The notes under the pieces were generated by a model, which worked only from the letters and a program-made list of their open reading frames with translations, was not told the origin of the DNA and did no database searches. From positions 1-23,198 of the forward strand of contig JAEWAC010000356.1 in the NCBI GenBank assembly GCA_023391895.1: DNA of 23,198 nucleotides, given 5' to 3'. Positions within the stretch are counted from its first letter, which is position 1. The number at the start of each line of letters is the position of its first letter. The stretch is from Bacteroidota bacterium. Its GTDB lineage: Bacteria; Bacteroidota; Bacteroidia; Chitinophagales; Chitinophagaceae. Position numbers and translations under genes: made by a program. Below, piece by piece: positions 16,520 to 23,198 of this stretch.

Positions 16520-17464
16520 TTAAATATAGAGTTTGAAAAAGATCATGGATAAAATGCCCATCAGCATGATCAGTTTGGTGCGGCTGCTGAGCCAGTGAAA
16601 CTCCTGCGGAGAGGTGGCTTTGATTAATTTAAAAAACAGGTTGATCAACGGAAGGATAATGAAAAGGGTAGAATACAAAATGGCCAGCCACCAGTTGAAC
16701 TGCAGGGCATAAAACTGTACAATCACCAGCGACCCGATCAGCACCACCAGCCACACAATGGTATAAGTTTTGGCGGCATTGAGCCCGGCTACAATGGGCA
16801 GGGTTTTACAGCCATACCGGGCATCGCCTTCCAGGTCTTCCATGTCCTTGATTGCCTCCCGGATGACCGAAATGATAAAAGCAAAGCCGGTGTACAAAAT
16901 GGTAAAGCGGAAAACCCGTGCGGCATTGACCGACTCGTAAACACCGCTGTTGTAAAAGGCTTTATAAAAAGAAGCCAGTCCTAAAACCCCAACCGACCAA
17001 GCGGTTAAAACAGAGATAATGATGTTGCCAGAAAGAAATCTTTTTTTGAACGTGGTGGAATACACAAACAGTAAAAAGGTGCACAAAAAGTTAGCCGGGC
17101 CCATCCACCACACACCAAGCTTCCAGCCGACATAAAAGCTGAGCACAACACCCAAAAAAGAAAAAACAGAATGCCACAAAATAGCGGTTCGCCTCCCGAT
17201 GGACTTTCCAATGATAAGCTTTTCCGGTTTATTGATCTGGTCAATATTTACATCAAAATAATCATTGATGATATAACCGCCGGCTGAAATAAAAACAGAA
17301 GCCAGTATCAGCAACCCCAGGTTCCCTATGCTGAAAACAGAAGGCGCGCCGGTCTGGTCGAATAGCGGAATCAGTATGCAATACTGAAACAACACCTGCG
17401 TCAGGGCGATAAACAACAGGTTGGGCCAGCGTATGAGTTGGATAAAGGAGGAAAGCCCTTTCAT
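16520..17464 (-). CDS. UbiA superfamily prenyltransferase (geranylgeranylglycerol-phosphate type)
   Basis: A 314-residue integral membrane prenyltransferase with about eight or nine hydrophobic segments. The first aspartate-rich motif NDYFDVNID is at residues 67-75 and the second, KDMEDLEGDARYG, at about 206-218; together they bind the prenyl diphosphate and magnesium. The motifs and the gene context (next to DUF2520, KdsC-like and Maf genes) match the Bacteroidota proteins usually named geranylgeranylglycerol-phosphate geranylgeranyltransferase. The substrate here is not established by sequence; the enzyme might act in an ether-lipid-like or quinone-related pathway. It starts 7 bp after the HAD phosphatase stop and ends 2 bp before maf. 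Confidence 0.92.
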   Translation of the reverse strand: MKGLSSFIQLIRWPNLLFIALTQVLFQYCILIPLFDQTGAPSVFSIGNLGLLILASVFISAGGYIINDYFDVNIDQINKPEKLIIGKSIGRRTAILWHSVFSFLGVVLSFYVGWKLGVWWMGPANFLCTFLLFVYSTTFKKRFLSGNIIISVLTAWSVGVLGLASFYKAFYNSGVYESVNAARVFRFTILYTGFAFIISVIREAIKDMEDLEGDARYGCKTLPIVAGLNAAKTYTIVWLVVLIGSLVIVQFYALQFNWWLAILYSTLFIILPLINLFFKLIKATSPQEFHWLSSRTKLIMLMGILSMIFFKLYI

Positions 17465-17471
17465 GGATGAA

Positions 17472-18041
17472 TTATTTAGATACCACTTCGGTTTCGTAAT
17501 GCCAGTGGTTGTTCAGGCGAAGTACTTTTTCGATCACATCCCGCACACAGCCGCTGCCCCCGTTCCTGCCGGACACATATTTACTGTGGCTGATGACTTC
17601 TTCCGCAGCATCGGCCGGACAGGCCGGCAAACCCACCGCCTGCAGCACCGGCACATCAGGCAGGTCGTCACCCATGTACAGCATTTCCTGCCATTGCAAC
17701 TGGTGTTCTTCTTTGTATTTTTCCAGCAGCTGCAGCTTGTTTTTGGTGGCCAGGTAAATTTCTTCAATCCCCAGGTATTGCAAACGCTTTAAAACCGGCT
17801 CCGAATAAGCGCCTGAAATCACCACTACCCGGTAACCTTTTTTTAGCGCCATTTGCAGCGCCAGTCCGTCTTTGATGTTCATCCGGCGGGCCTGCAGGCC
17901 GTTTTCCAGCAACAGGATGCTGCCGTCGGTCAGCACTCCGTCTACATCAAAAACAAAGGTGGTGATGGGCTTAAAATAATCCAGCACATTGCTGCTGGTT
18001 GTTACAGTCGCCTCTTTATTGTTTATTGCTTTTTCGCTCAT
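17472..18041 (-). CDS. KdsC-like HAD phosphatase (3-deoxy-manno-octulosonate-8-phosphate phosphatase type)
   Basis: A 189-residue HAD-IIIA phosphatase. Motif I is FDVDGVLTDG (nucleophile D32, general acid/base D34), motif II VVISG with S76, and motif IV GDDLPDVPVL at 124-133. There is no cap domain, as in the C0 subclass. The N-terminal 20 residues are an extension without clear conservation, so the start could be a few codons later. KdsC removes phosphate from KDO-8-phosphate in lipopolysaccharide synthesis. No kdsA, kdsB or kdsD gene is adjacent, so the true substrate may differ, and a link to the adjacent UbiA enzyme is possible. The gap to the upstream ferredoxin gene (138 bp) carries a degenerate copy of an intergenic motif. 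Confidence 0.9.
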   Translation of the reverse strand: MSEKAINNKEATVTTSSNVLDYFKPITTFVFDVDGVLTDGSILLLENGLQARRMNIKDGLALQMALKKGYRVVVISGAYSEPVLKRLQYLGIEEIYLATKNKLQLLEKYKEEHQLQWQEMLYMGDDLPDVPVLQAVGLPACPADAAEEVISHSKYVSGRNGGSGCVRDVIEKVLRLNNHWHYETEVVSK

Positions 18042-18055
18042 GAATGCTATTTAAT

Positions 18056-18138
18056 AACTTCTTTAAAAACTCATATAAAACCGCTGCTCTGCTTCCCCTC
18101 TCCCACCCTTATATCACTTCCTGATATGGGGTTTTGAA
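18056..18138. repeat. Degenerate copy of the 20264-20325 hairpin element, arms separated by 47 bp
   Basis: In the gap between the ferredoxin and KdsC-like genes, 18056-18076 matches 19 of 21 bases of the left arm and loop of the perfect hairpin (AACTTCTTTAAAAACTCATAT against AACTTCTTCAAAACCTCATAT). Positions 18124-18138 match 15 of 15 bases of its loop and right arm (ATATGGGGTTTTGAA). The two parts are in the same order and orientation as in the hairpin, but the loop between them is 47 bp instead of a few bases. This fits an old, decayed or interrupted copy of one repeat family. Confidence 0.5.
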
Positions 18139-18179
18139 ACGTTTTGTTGATCACCCAACACTGCTGCCCTGTACAATTT

Positions 18180-18506
18180 TTAAACCTTTCTTTCAGCCGG
18201 AATAATTATTTCTACAGTGCCACTACCCTTCAACAACAAACACTGGCACGCAAGTCTTGAATTGGGTTTAGGTCGACTGGCTTTTTTCATAAAATCTTTT
18301 TCCCTGCGCTCCATTTCCGATAAAAACTCCTGCCCTTTCCCGATGTATACATGACAGGTGCTGCAGAAACAAACGCCTCCGCAGGTATGGCTTAGAGCAA
18401 TACTATTTTGCAAAGCGACTTCCAGCAAACTCTGTCCTTCCTTCACATTTTGAAGCAACACCGGCTGCTGCTCCTGCTGTTCGTAATGAAAGGTTATGGT
18501 ATACAT
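18180..18506 (-). CDS. Adrenodoxin-type 2Fe-2S ferredoxin
   Basis: A 108-residue plant/adrenodoxin-fold ferredoxin, an electron carrier. The cluster ligands are C42, C48 and C51 in TCGGVCFCSTCHV (a C-x5-C-x2-C spacing), with C87 in RLACQC as the fourth. Two extra cysteines (C46, C89) lie close to the cluster. Spacing and length are like the ISC/adrenodoxin group, which can supply electrons for iron-sulfur cluster assembly or to an oxygenase. I chose the ATG at 18504-18506 (MYTITFHYEQQ) because it starts the first beta strand; an upstream start at 18578 adds 24 residues and overlaps the preceding gene. It starts 58 bp after the DUF2520 gene, same strand. Confidence 0.92.
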   Translation of the reverse strand: MYTITFHYEQQEQQPVLLQNVKEGQSLLEVALQNSIALSHTCGGVCFCSTCHVYIGKGQEFLSEMERREKDFMKKASRPKPNSRLACQCLLLKGSGTVEIIIPAERKV

Positions 18507-18564
18507 TTGTTTTTTGTTCCGGTTGCAAAAGTATACTAAAGGAGCGCTGTTTTTGTTAGCTCTG

Positions 18565-19320
18565 CTAATTATAACCAATGCTTTGAGTAAACAACTGGTA
18601 GATGTTTTTCAGGTGCGGATAATTTTGCAGCAACTCCAAATGCCTTTCAATGGTATTGCTGTCGTGGCGGATGGCGGGTCCCGTTTGTGCATCCTTTGGT
18701 GAAATGCTATCGATGCGCAAAGCAGTTTCCCTGATCAGTGGTTTCAGCAGGTTGAAATCAATGCCTTCTTTTTTACAAAAATCTTCCATCAATGCATACA
18801 GGTGGTTGACAAAGTTGTTGCAAAACACGGCTGCCAAGTGCAGTTTCAGCCGCTGCTCGTCTCCGGCCTCCACCACATTGGGCGAAATGCTGTGGGCCAG
18901 GTTATCCAGCAGGTGCAGGGTTGCTTCATCACTGGCGTCGATAATGATGGGTATATCCGGCAAATGCGCCGTTTCTTTTTTCAGGCTCTGCAAAGGATAC
19001 AAAATGCCATAATGATCCGTGGCACCTTTCAATACATCTTTGGATACGGCAGCGGCGGTGTGCACCATTACTTTATCGGTAAAGCCCAGTTCTTTTTTCA
19101 CCTCGCTGATGGCAATATCCGAAACGGCGATCAGGTACACATCAGCATGGCGGTTGATCACGCTCCAGTAATTGGTTGACTCTGTATCCAGCTCGTAGGC
19201 CAGTTCGCTGGCAGCAGCGGCATTGCGGCCAAATATTTGTACGATATCATGTCCTGCGGCTTTTAACTTGCGTCCTAAAATGGTGGCGGTATTGCCGGTT
19301 CCAATAATTACAATTTCCAT
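18565..19320 (-). CDS. Rossmann-like / DUF2520 domain protein
   Basis: A 251-residue protein. The N-terminal dinucleotide-binding Rossmann motif MEIVIIGTGNTATILG is followed by a fold that continues to about residue 115 (YLIAVSDIAI, VMVHTAAAVS). The DUF2520 C-terminal domain follows, with GILYPLQSLKKE, NNFVNHLYALMEDFC and the TGPAIRHDSNTIERHLELL signature. It resembles ketopantoate- or pyrroline-carboxylate-reductase-like NAD(P) enzymes, but the substrate of this family is unknown. The ATG at 19318-19320 gives the conserved MEIVIIG start; an upstream in-frame start at 19350 would overlap the divergent hydrolase gene. It is the first gene of the operon leading to ferredoxin, KdsC-like, UbiA and Maf. 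Confidence 0.93.
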   Translation of the reverse strand: MEIVIIGTGNTATILGRKLKAAGHDIVQIFGRNAAAASELAYELDTESTNYWSVINRHADVYLIAVSDIAISEVKKELGFTDKVMVHTAAAVSKDVLKGATDHYGILYPLQSLKKETAHLPDIPIIIDASDEATLHLLDNLAHSISPNVVEAGDEQRLKLHLAAVFCNNFVNHLYALMEDFCKKEGIDFNLLKPLIRETALRIDSISPKDAQTGPAIRHDSNTIERHLELLQNYPHLKNIYQLFTQSIGYN

Positions 19321-19335
19321 TTCTATCTTTATATT

Positions 19336-20178
19336 ATGCGTTTTAGTCAAAAGATTGTCCTTAAGTATATCAGAACAAAATTTAAACTTCTTTCCACTTT
19401 ATCCAAAAGAAAGGCTGCCATCAAGGCATTTCAGTTGTTTTGCACGCCCCAATACCGCAATAAAAAAAAGCTGCCCCGGGTGTTTGAGGAGGCCGAAAAC
19501 CTGCATTTTATTTTTAAAGATACCTCCATCAGGGGTTATCGCTGGAACCACCCTGCTGAAAAAAAAGCATTGATCCTGCATGGGTTCGAATCCAGCGTGG
19601 TCAATTTTGACCGTTATGTAAAACCGCTGATAAAAAAAGGCTACGAGGTGCTGGCGTTTGATGCACCGGCCCACGGCCGCAGTACCGGCCGCACCATTAA
19701 TGCTTTACTGTACAAGGAATTTATTGTAACGGTTTGTAAAAAATACGGGCCCATACAATCCTTTATGGGGCACTCGCTGGGCGGGCTGGCGGTAAGCCTG
19801 GCACTGGAAGAATTAAAACATAATGCAGACTGGAAAGTAGCCTTGATTGCACCGGCTACCGAAACCACCACCGCCATTGATTCTTATTTTAATTTTCTAA
19901 AACTGGATGGGCAAGTGCGCAAGGAATTCAATAAGGTGATTCAGGAACTAAGCGGTCACCGGCCGGAATGGTTTTCCGTGGCGCGGGCCATCAAACATGT
20001 AAAGGCACAGGTGCTTTGGGCACACGACAAAAACGATGACATGACACCGATATCAGATGTGGAACCTGTATTGCAGGCGCAGCAACCTAATATCCATTTT
20101 ATCATTACAGAAGGTTTGGGCCACCGCCGCATTTACCGGGATAATAAAGTGTCGCGTGCTGTGATTGATTTTTTATGA
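19336..20178 (+). CDS. Alpha/beta hydrolase
   Basis: A 280-residue alpha/beta-hydrolase-fold enzyme of unknown substrate. The oxyanion region LHGFESSVVNF is at residues 81-91, and the nucleophile elbow GHSLGG at 145-150, with catalytic S147. The acid is D234 or D235 in AHDKNDDMTP, and the catalytic histidine is H263 in GLGHRRI. The basic N-terminal stretch of about 45 residues (RKAAIKAF, RNKKKLPRVF) has no signal peptide, so the protein should be cytoplasmic or membrane-associated. It is divergent from the DUF2520 gene with only 15 bp between starts, so the two promoters must overlap. The hairpin at 20264-20325 lies 85 bp after its stop. Confidence 0.92.
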   Translation: MRFSQKIVLKYIRTKFKLLSTLSKRKAAIKAFQLFCTPQYRNKKKLPRVFEEAENLHFIFKDTSIRGYRWNHPAEKKALILHGFESSVVNFDRYVKPLIKKGYEVLAFDAPAHGRSTGRTINALLYKEFIVTVCKKYGPIQSFMGHSLGGLAVSLALEELKHNADWKVALIAPATETTTAIDSYFNFLKLDGQVRKEFNKVIQELSGHRPEWFSVARAIKHVKAQVLWAHDKNDDMTPISDVEPVLQAQQPNIHFIITEGLGHRRIYRDNKVSRAVIDFL

Positions 20179-20263
20179 TCCGCACTATTGTTCCTGGCAG
20201 TAGTTTTTTTAAAACATCTATCAAGACAATAGAACATTTTCCTTAACAGCAAGATCAATCCGC

Positions 20264-20325
20264 CAACTATGCGCCAACTTCTTCAAAACCTCATATGGGG
20301 TTTTGAAGAAGTTGGCGCATAGTTG
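20264..20325. repeat. Perfect 27-bp-arm inverted repeat (intergenic hairpin)
   Basis: Arm 20264-20290 (beginning CAACTATGCGCC) is the exact reverse complement of arm 20299-20325 (ending GGCGCATAGTTG), with an 8-base loop TCATATGG. Pairing can extend by a T-G wobble and a C-G pair to leave an ATAT tetraloop. There is no T run after it on either side, so it is not a standard intrinsic terminator, although it could still end or protect the transcript of the upstream hydrolase gene. It is in the 255-bp gap before the SGNH hydrolase gene, which otherwise shows no gene. Its central motif ATATGGGGTTTTGAA recurs at 18124-18138 and partly at 9970-9981. Confidence 0.9.
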
Positions 20326-20433
20326 TTACCCCTGCATGTATTCAATTCAGAGTCTTTCAAAAGAAAGCATTACCTGCTGTTGGTGAATTTATTTTTCCTA
20401 CTTTGTTGTTTTCCTCAACCTCATAAATAACGG

Positions 20434-21039
20434 ATGATGCCATACACTTACCTGGCCCTTGGCGACTCTTATACCATTGGAGAAGGCGTTCCGCTTTTTG
20501 CTAGTTTCCCTTATCAAACGGTGCAGCTGTTGCGCCGTGACAACATACCCATGACCGCCCCTGAAGTGATCGCCCAAACCGGCTGGACCACCGACGAACT
20601 TTTGAACGCTATCAACAATTATATTTTTTCAAAAACCTATGATGTTGTGACGCTGTTAATTGGTGTTAACAATCAGTATCGCGGCAGAAGCCCGGAAGAA
20701 TACGGCAAGGAGTTTGAAAAGCAGCTTCAAAAGGCCATTGCCCTGGCTGGTGGTAAGCGGGGTCATGTGCTGGCATTGTCCATACCCGACTATAGTGTCA
20801 CGCCTTTCGCCAGGGCAATGAACACGGAAAAAATAGCCCGGGAAATTGATGCCTTCAATGCCATCAACAACACCTTAACAACACAGCTGGGCGTGGCATA
20901 TATTAACATTACCGAAAGCAGTCGGGACGCTAAAAATGACGTAAATTTACTGGCTGAAGACGGCCTTCATCCCTCTGCTGCAGAATACCAAAAATGGGCA
21001 CAACTGTTAGCCCGGTTTGTTAAACAAATTCTTGTTTAA
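20434..21039 (+). CDS. SGNH/GDSL-family hydrolase
   Basis: A 201-residue SGNH hydrolase (esterase or lipase-like). Block I is YLALGDSYTIGEG with nucleophile S12. Block II corresponds to the conserved glycine in AQTGWTTDEL, block III to the asparagine in LIGVNNQYRG (N79/N80), and block V to EDGLHPSAAEY, giving D176 and H179. There is no signal peptide, so it is probably cytoplasmic. Two adjacent Met codons open the frame; the second (20437) is an equally plausible start. The substrate is unknown. It lies between the hairpin and topA. Confidence 0.93.
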   Translation: MMPYTYLALGDSYTIGEGVPLFASFPYQTVQLLRRDNIPMTAPEVIAQTGWTTDELLNAINNYIFSKTYDVVTLLIGVNNQYRGRSPEEYGKEFEKQLQKAIALAGGKRGHVLALSIPDYSVTPFARAMNTEKIAREIDAFNAINNTLTTQLGVAYINITESSRDAKNDVNLLAEDGLHPSAAEYQKWAQLLARFVKQILV

Positions 21040-21148
21040 CGAGTTCATGGATTTTATTGAAAAAATTTTCGCTTAATTAAAAAATGTTATTCTTGTGGTA
21101 AAGTTGAAGGTTTCATCTTTAGAATTTTTATAGTAGAAACAAGTGCAT

Positions 21149-23198
21149 ATGCCAAAGAATTTGTTGATAGTTGAGTCGCCGGCAAAGGCAAAAACCATTG
21201 AAAAAATTTTAGGTTCCGACTTTGAGGTAAAGAGCTGCTATGGCCACATCCGCGACCTGGAAAAGGACGACATGGGCATAGACGTTAACAATAATTACAG
21301 GCCCCGCTATAAGGTGCCGGAAGAAAAACAAAAGGTTGTGACGGAGCTGAAGCAGCTGGCCAAAAAAAGTAACGAAGTATGGCTGGCAACGGATGAGGAC
21401 CGGGAAGGAGAAGCCATTAGCTGGCACCTGTGCGAGGTGTTGGGTTTAGACCCTTATACCACCAAGCGCATCGTGTTTCACGAAATCACCAAGCCGGCTA
21501 TTCAAAAAGCCGTGCAGCAACCCCGTACCGTGGACATGAATCTGGTCAATGCCCAGCAGGCACGCCGGGTATTGGACCGTATTGTGGGTTTTGAGCTGAG
21601 CCCAGTGCTATGGCGCAAGATCAGCATGAAGAACAACCTGTCGGCCGGACGGGTGCAAAGCGTGGCCGTACGGCTGGTGGCTGAAAGGGAAAGAGAGATC
21701 AATGCTTTTGTTGCCCAAAGCAGTTTTAAAATAGAAGCGTACTTTTCTGAAAAAGACAACAGCGGCAAAACCGTTGTGTTCAAAGCAGAAGGTAACAAGT
21801 TCAATGAAGTGGAAGGAGCCGAAAAGTTTTTGCAGGAATGTATCGGCGCCAATTATACTGTTAAAGACATTCAGGTAAAACCCACCAAGCGTTCACCGGC
21901 GGCCCCTTTTACCACTTCTACCCTGCAGCAGGAAGCCAGCCGCAAGCTGGGCTACAGCGTAAGCCGCACTATGCTTCTGGCGCAAAAGCTGTACGAGAAC
22001 GGTCATATTACCTATATGCGTACCGACAGTGTGAACCTGAGCGATACGGCCCTGGAAGACATACGCAATACGGTTGTTGCTTCTTACGGTAATCGTTATT
22101 ACCAGCAGCGTAAATACAAAACCAAAAGCAATGCGGCCCAGGAGGCACACGAAGCCATCCGTCCCACTTATATGTCCAATGCCACGGTGCATGATGCTGA
22201 TACCAAGCGTTTGTACGAGCTGATCTGGAAGCGTACCATGGCCAGCCAGATGGCAGATGCAGAGCTGGAAAAGACCATTGCCAAAATTGATGTTTCGACC
22301 AACAAGGCAGAACTGACCGCTTCCGGCGAGGTGATGAAGTTTGAAGGCTTTATTAAAGTATACCGCGAAGACCGTGATGATGAAGATATAGTAGACGGCG
22401 AAGACCAGGAAGGTGTATTACCGCCGCTGACTGTAGGCCAGGCACTGCACCTGCGCGACATGAAAGCCATTGAACGTTTTACCCGTCCCCTGCCCCGATA
22501 TACGGAAGCCTCGCTGGTAAAAAAACTGGAGGAACTGGGCATTGGCCGTCCGTCTACATACGCGCCTACTATTTCTACGATCCTGAAAAGAGGCTATGTA
22601 GAAAAACGGGATAAAGAAGGTGTAAAAAGAGACTACCGCATACTGGTGTTAAAGCAAGACGCCATCACCCGTCATAAAGAATCGGAAAATACCGGTGCCG
22701 AAAAAGCCAAGTTGTTTCCTTCCGACTTGGGCCTGGTGGTAACAGACTTTTTAAAGCAGCACTTTGATGACATCATGGACTACGGCTTTACGGCCCGCAT
22801 AGAAGAAGAGTTTGACGAAGTGGCCCGGGGTAAAATGCGCTGGAATAAAATGATCGATGAGTTTTACAATCCATTCAAACAGGATGTGCAAAAAACCATT
22901 GAAACAGCAGAACGTATCAAAGGCGAAAGAGAACTGGGTACAGACCCTTTAACCGGCAAGCCGGTTATTGCCCGTATGGGCCGCTTTGGTCCCATGGTGC
23001 AGATTGGCAGTACCAATGATGAAGAAAAGCCCAAATTTGCCCGGCTAAAGTCCAACCAAAGCATTGAAACTATCTCCCTGGAAGAAGCCTTTGAACTGTT
23101 CAGCCTGCCGCGTACTCTAGGCGAATACGAAGGCAAGGAAGTATCGGTGAATGTTGGCCGCTTTGGTCCTTATGTCAAATTTGGGGAGGAGTTCATTT
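21149..23198 (+). CDS. topA: DNA topoisomerase I (type IA), 3' end outside window
   Basis: Relaxes negatively supercoiled DNA by single-strand cleavage. The ATG at 21149-21151 starts MPKNLLIVESPAKAKTIEKI, the standard N-terminal Toprim strand. The Toprim acidic motif DEDREGEAISWHL is at about residues 81-93. The active-site tyrosine is Y289 in HITYMRTDSVNLSD, and KKLEELGIGRPSTYAPTIST follows in the core domain. About 683 codons are present; the remaining zinc-finger or lysine-rich C-terminal part is outside the window. It is preceded by a 109-bp gap with a weak TAAAGTTG sequence resembling a Bacteroidota minus-7 element, but no matching minus-33 motif. Confidence 0.97.
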   Translation, partial: MPKNLLIVESPAKAKTIEKILGSDFEVKSCYGHIRDLEKDDMGIDVNNNYRPRYKVPEEKQKVVTELKQLAKKSNEVWLATDEDREGEAISWHLCEVLGLDPYTTKRIVFHEITKPAIQKAVQQPRTVDMNLVNAQQARRVLDRIVGFELSPVLWRKISMKNNLSAGRVQSVAVRLVAEREREINAFVAQSSFKIEAYFSEKDNSGKTVVFKAEGNKFNEVEGAEKFLQECIGANYTVKDIQVKPTKRSPAAPFTTSTLQQEASRKLGYSVSRTMLLAQKLYENGHITYMRTDSVNLSDTALEDIRNTVVASYGNRYYQQRKYKTKSNAAQEAHEAIRPTYMSNATVHDADTKRLYELIWKRTMASQMADAELEKTIAKIDVSTNKAELTASGEVMKFEGFIKVYREDRDDEDIVDGEDQEGVLPPLTVGQALHLRDMKAIERFTRPLPRYTEASLVKKLEELGIGRPSTYAPTISTILKRGYVEKRDKEGVKRDYRILVLKQDAITRHKESENTGAEKAKLFPSDLGLVVTDFLKQHFDDIMDYGFTARIEEEFDEVARGKMRWNKMIDEFYNPFKQDVQKTIETAERIKGERELGTDPLTGKPVIARMGRFGPMVQIGSTNDEEKPKFARLKSNQSIETISLEEAFELFSLPRTLGEYEGKEVSVNVGRFGPYVKFGEEFI

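Noticed and set aside
19580..19600. GGGTTCGAATCC resembling a tRNA T-loop
   Set aside because: It lies inside the alpha/beta hydrolase gene and encodes the conserved HGFESS oxyanion segment; no acceptor stem or anticodon arm surrounds it.

Overview
The window comes from a Bacteroidota chromosome, probably a member of the Chitinophagaceae. The evidence is two secreted lectins ending in a gliding-motility/type IX secretion type B sorting domain, a DUF2851 gene, the gene set DUF2520 / ferredoxin / KdsC-like HAD / UbiA / Maf, and the absence of clear Shine-Dalgarno sequences. No rRNA, tRNA, CRISPR array, transposase or phage gene was seen. Two genes run off the window: an MFS transporter at the left end and topA at the right end.

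Layout. (1) Positions 1-6820 form a glucose/glycogen locus. On the minus strand glgA, glgC and an SLC45-like sugar transporter are consecutive. On the plus strand a FucP-type sugar transporter and a ROK kinase are divergent from them, sharing a 121-bp control region and ending in a strong bidirectional terminator. Together they could import a sugar, phosphorylate it and store it as glycogen. (2) Positions 6878-12037 on the minus strand carry two tandem paralogous secreted proteins (L-type lectin, PKD/Ig-like repeats, type IX sorting domain) followed, 3 bp after the second, by a secreted phosphodiester-glycosidase-family protein. (3) Positions 12102-14437 hold lipA, an uncharacterised exported protein, and an OsmC-like protein. 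(4) Positions 14682-19320 on the minus strand hold DUF2520, adrenodoxin-type ferredoxin, KdsC-like phosphatase, UbiA prenyltransferase, Maf, and then a DUF2851 gene broken by four frameshifts. (5) Positions 19336-23198 on the plus strand hold an alpha/beta hydrolase, an SGNH hydrolase and topA.

The most unusual signals are the multiply frameshifted DUF2851 gene among intact neighbours, a perfect 27-bp-arm hairpin at 20264-20325 whose core motif recurs in other intergenic gaps, the lectin tandem with its phosphodiesterase, and a ROK kinase without the usual zinc-binding cysteines. Nothing here is clearly a new defence or mobile system.
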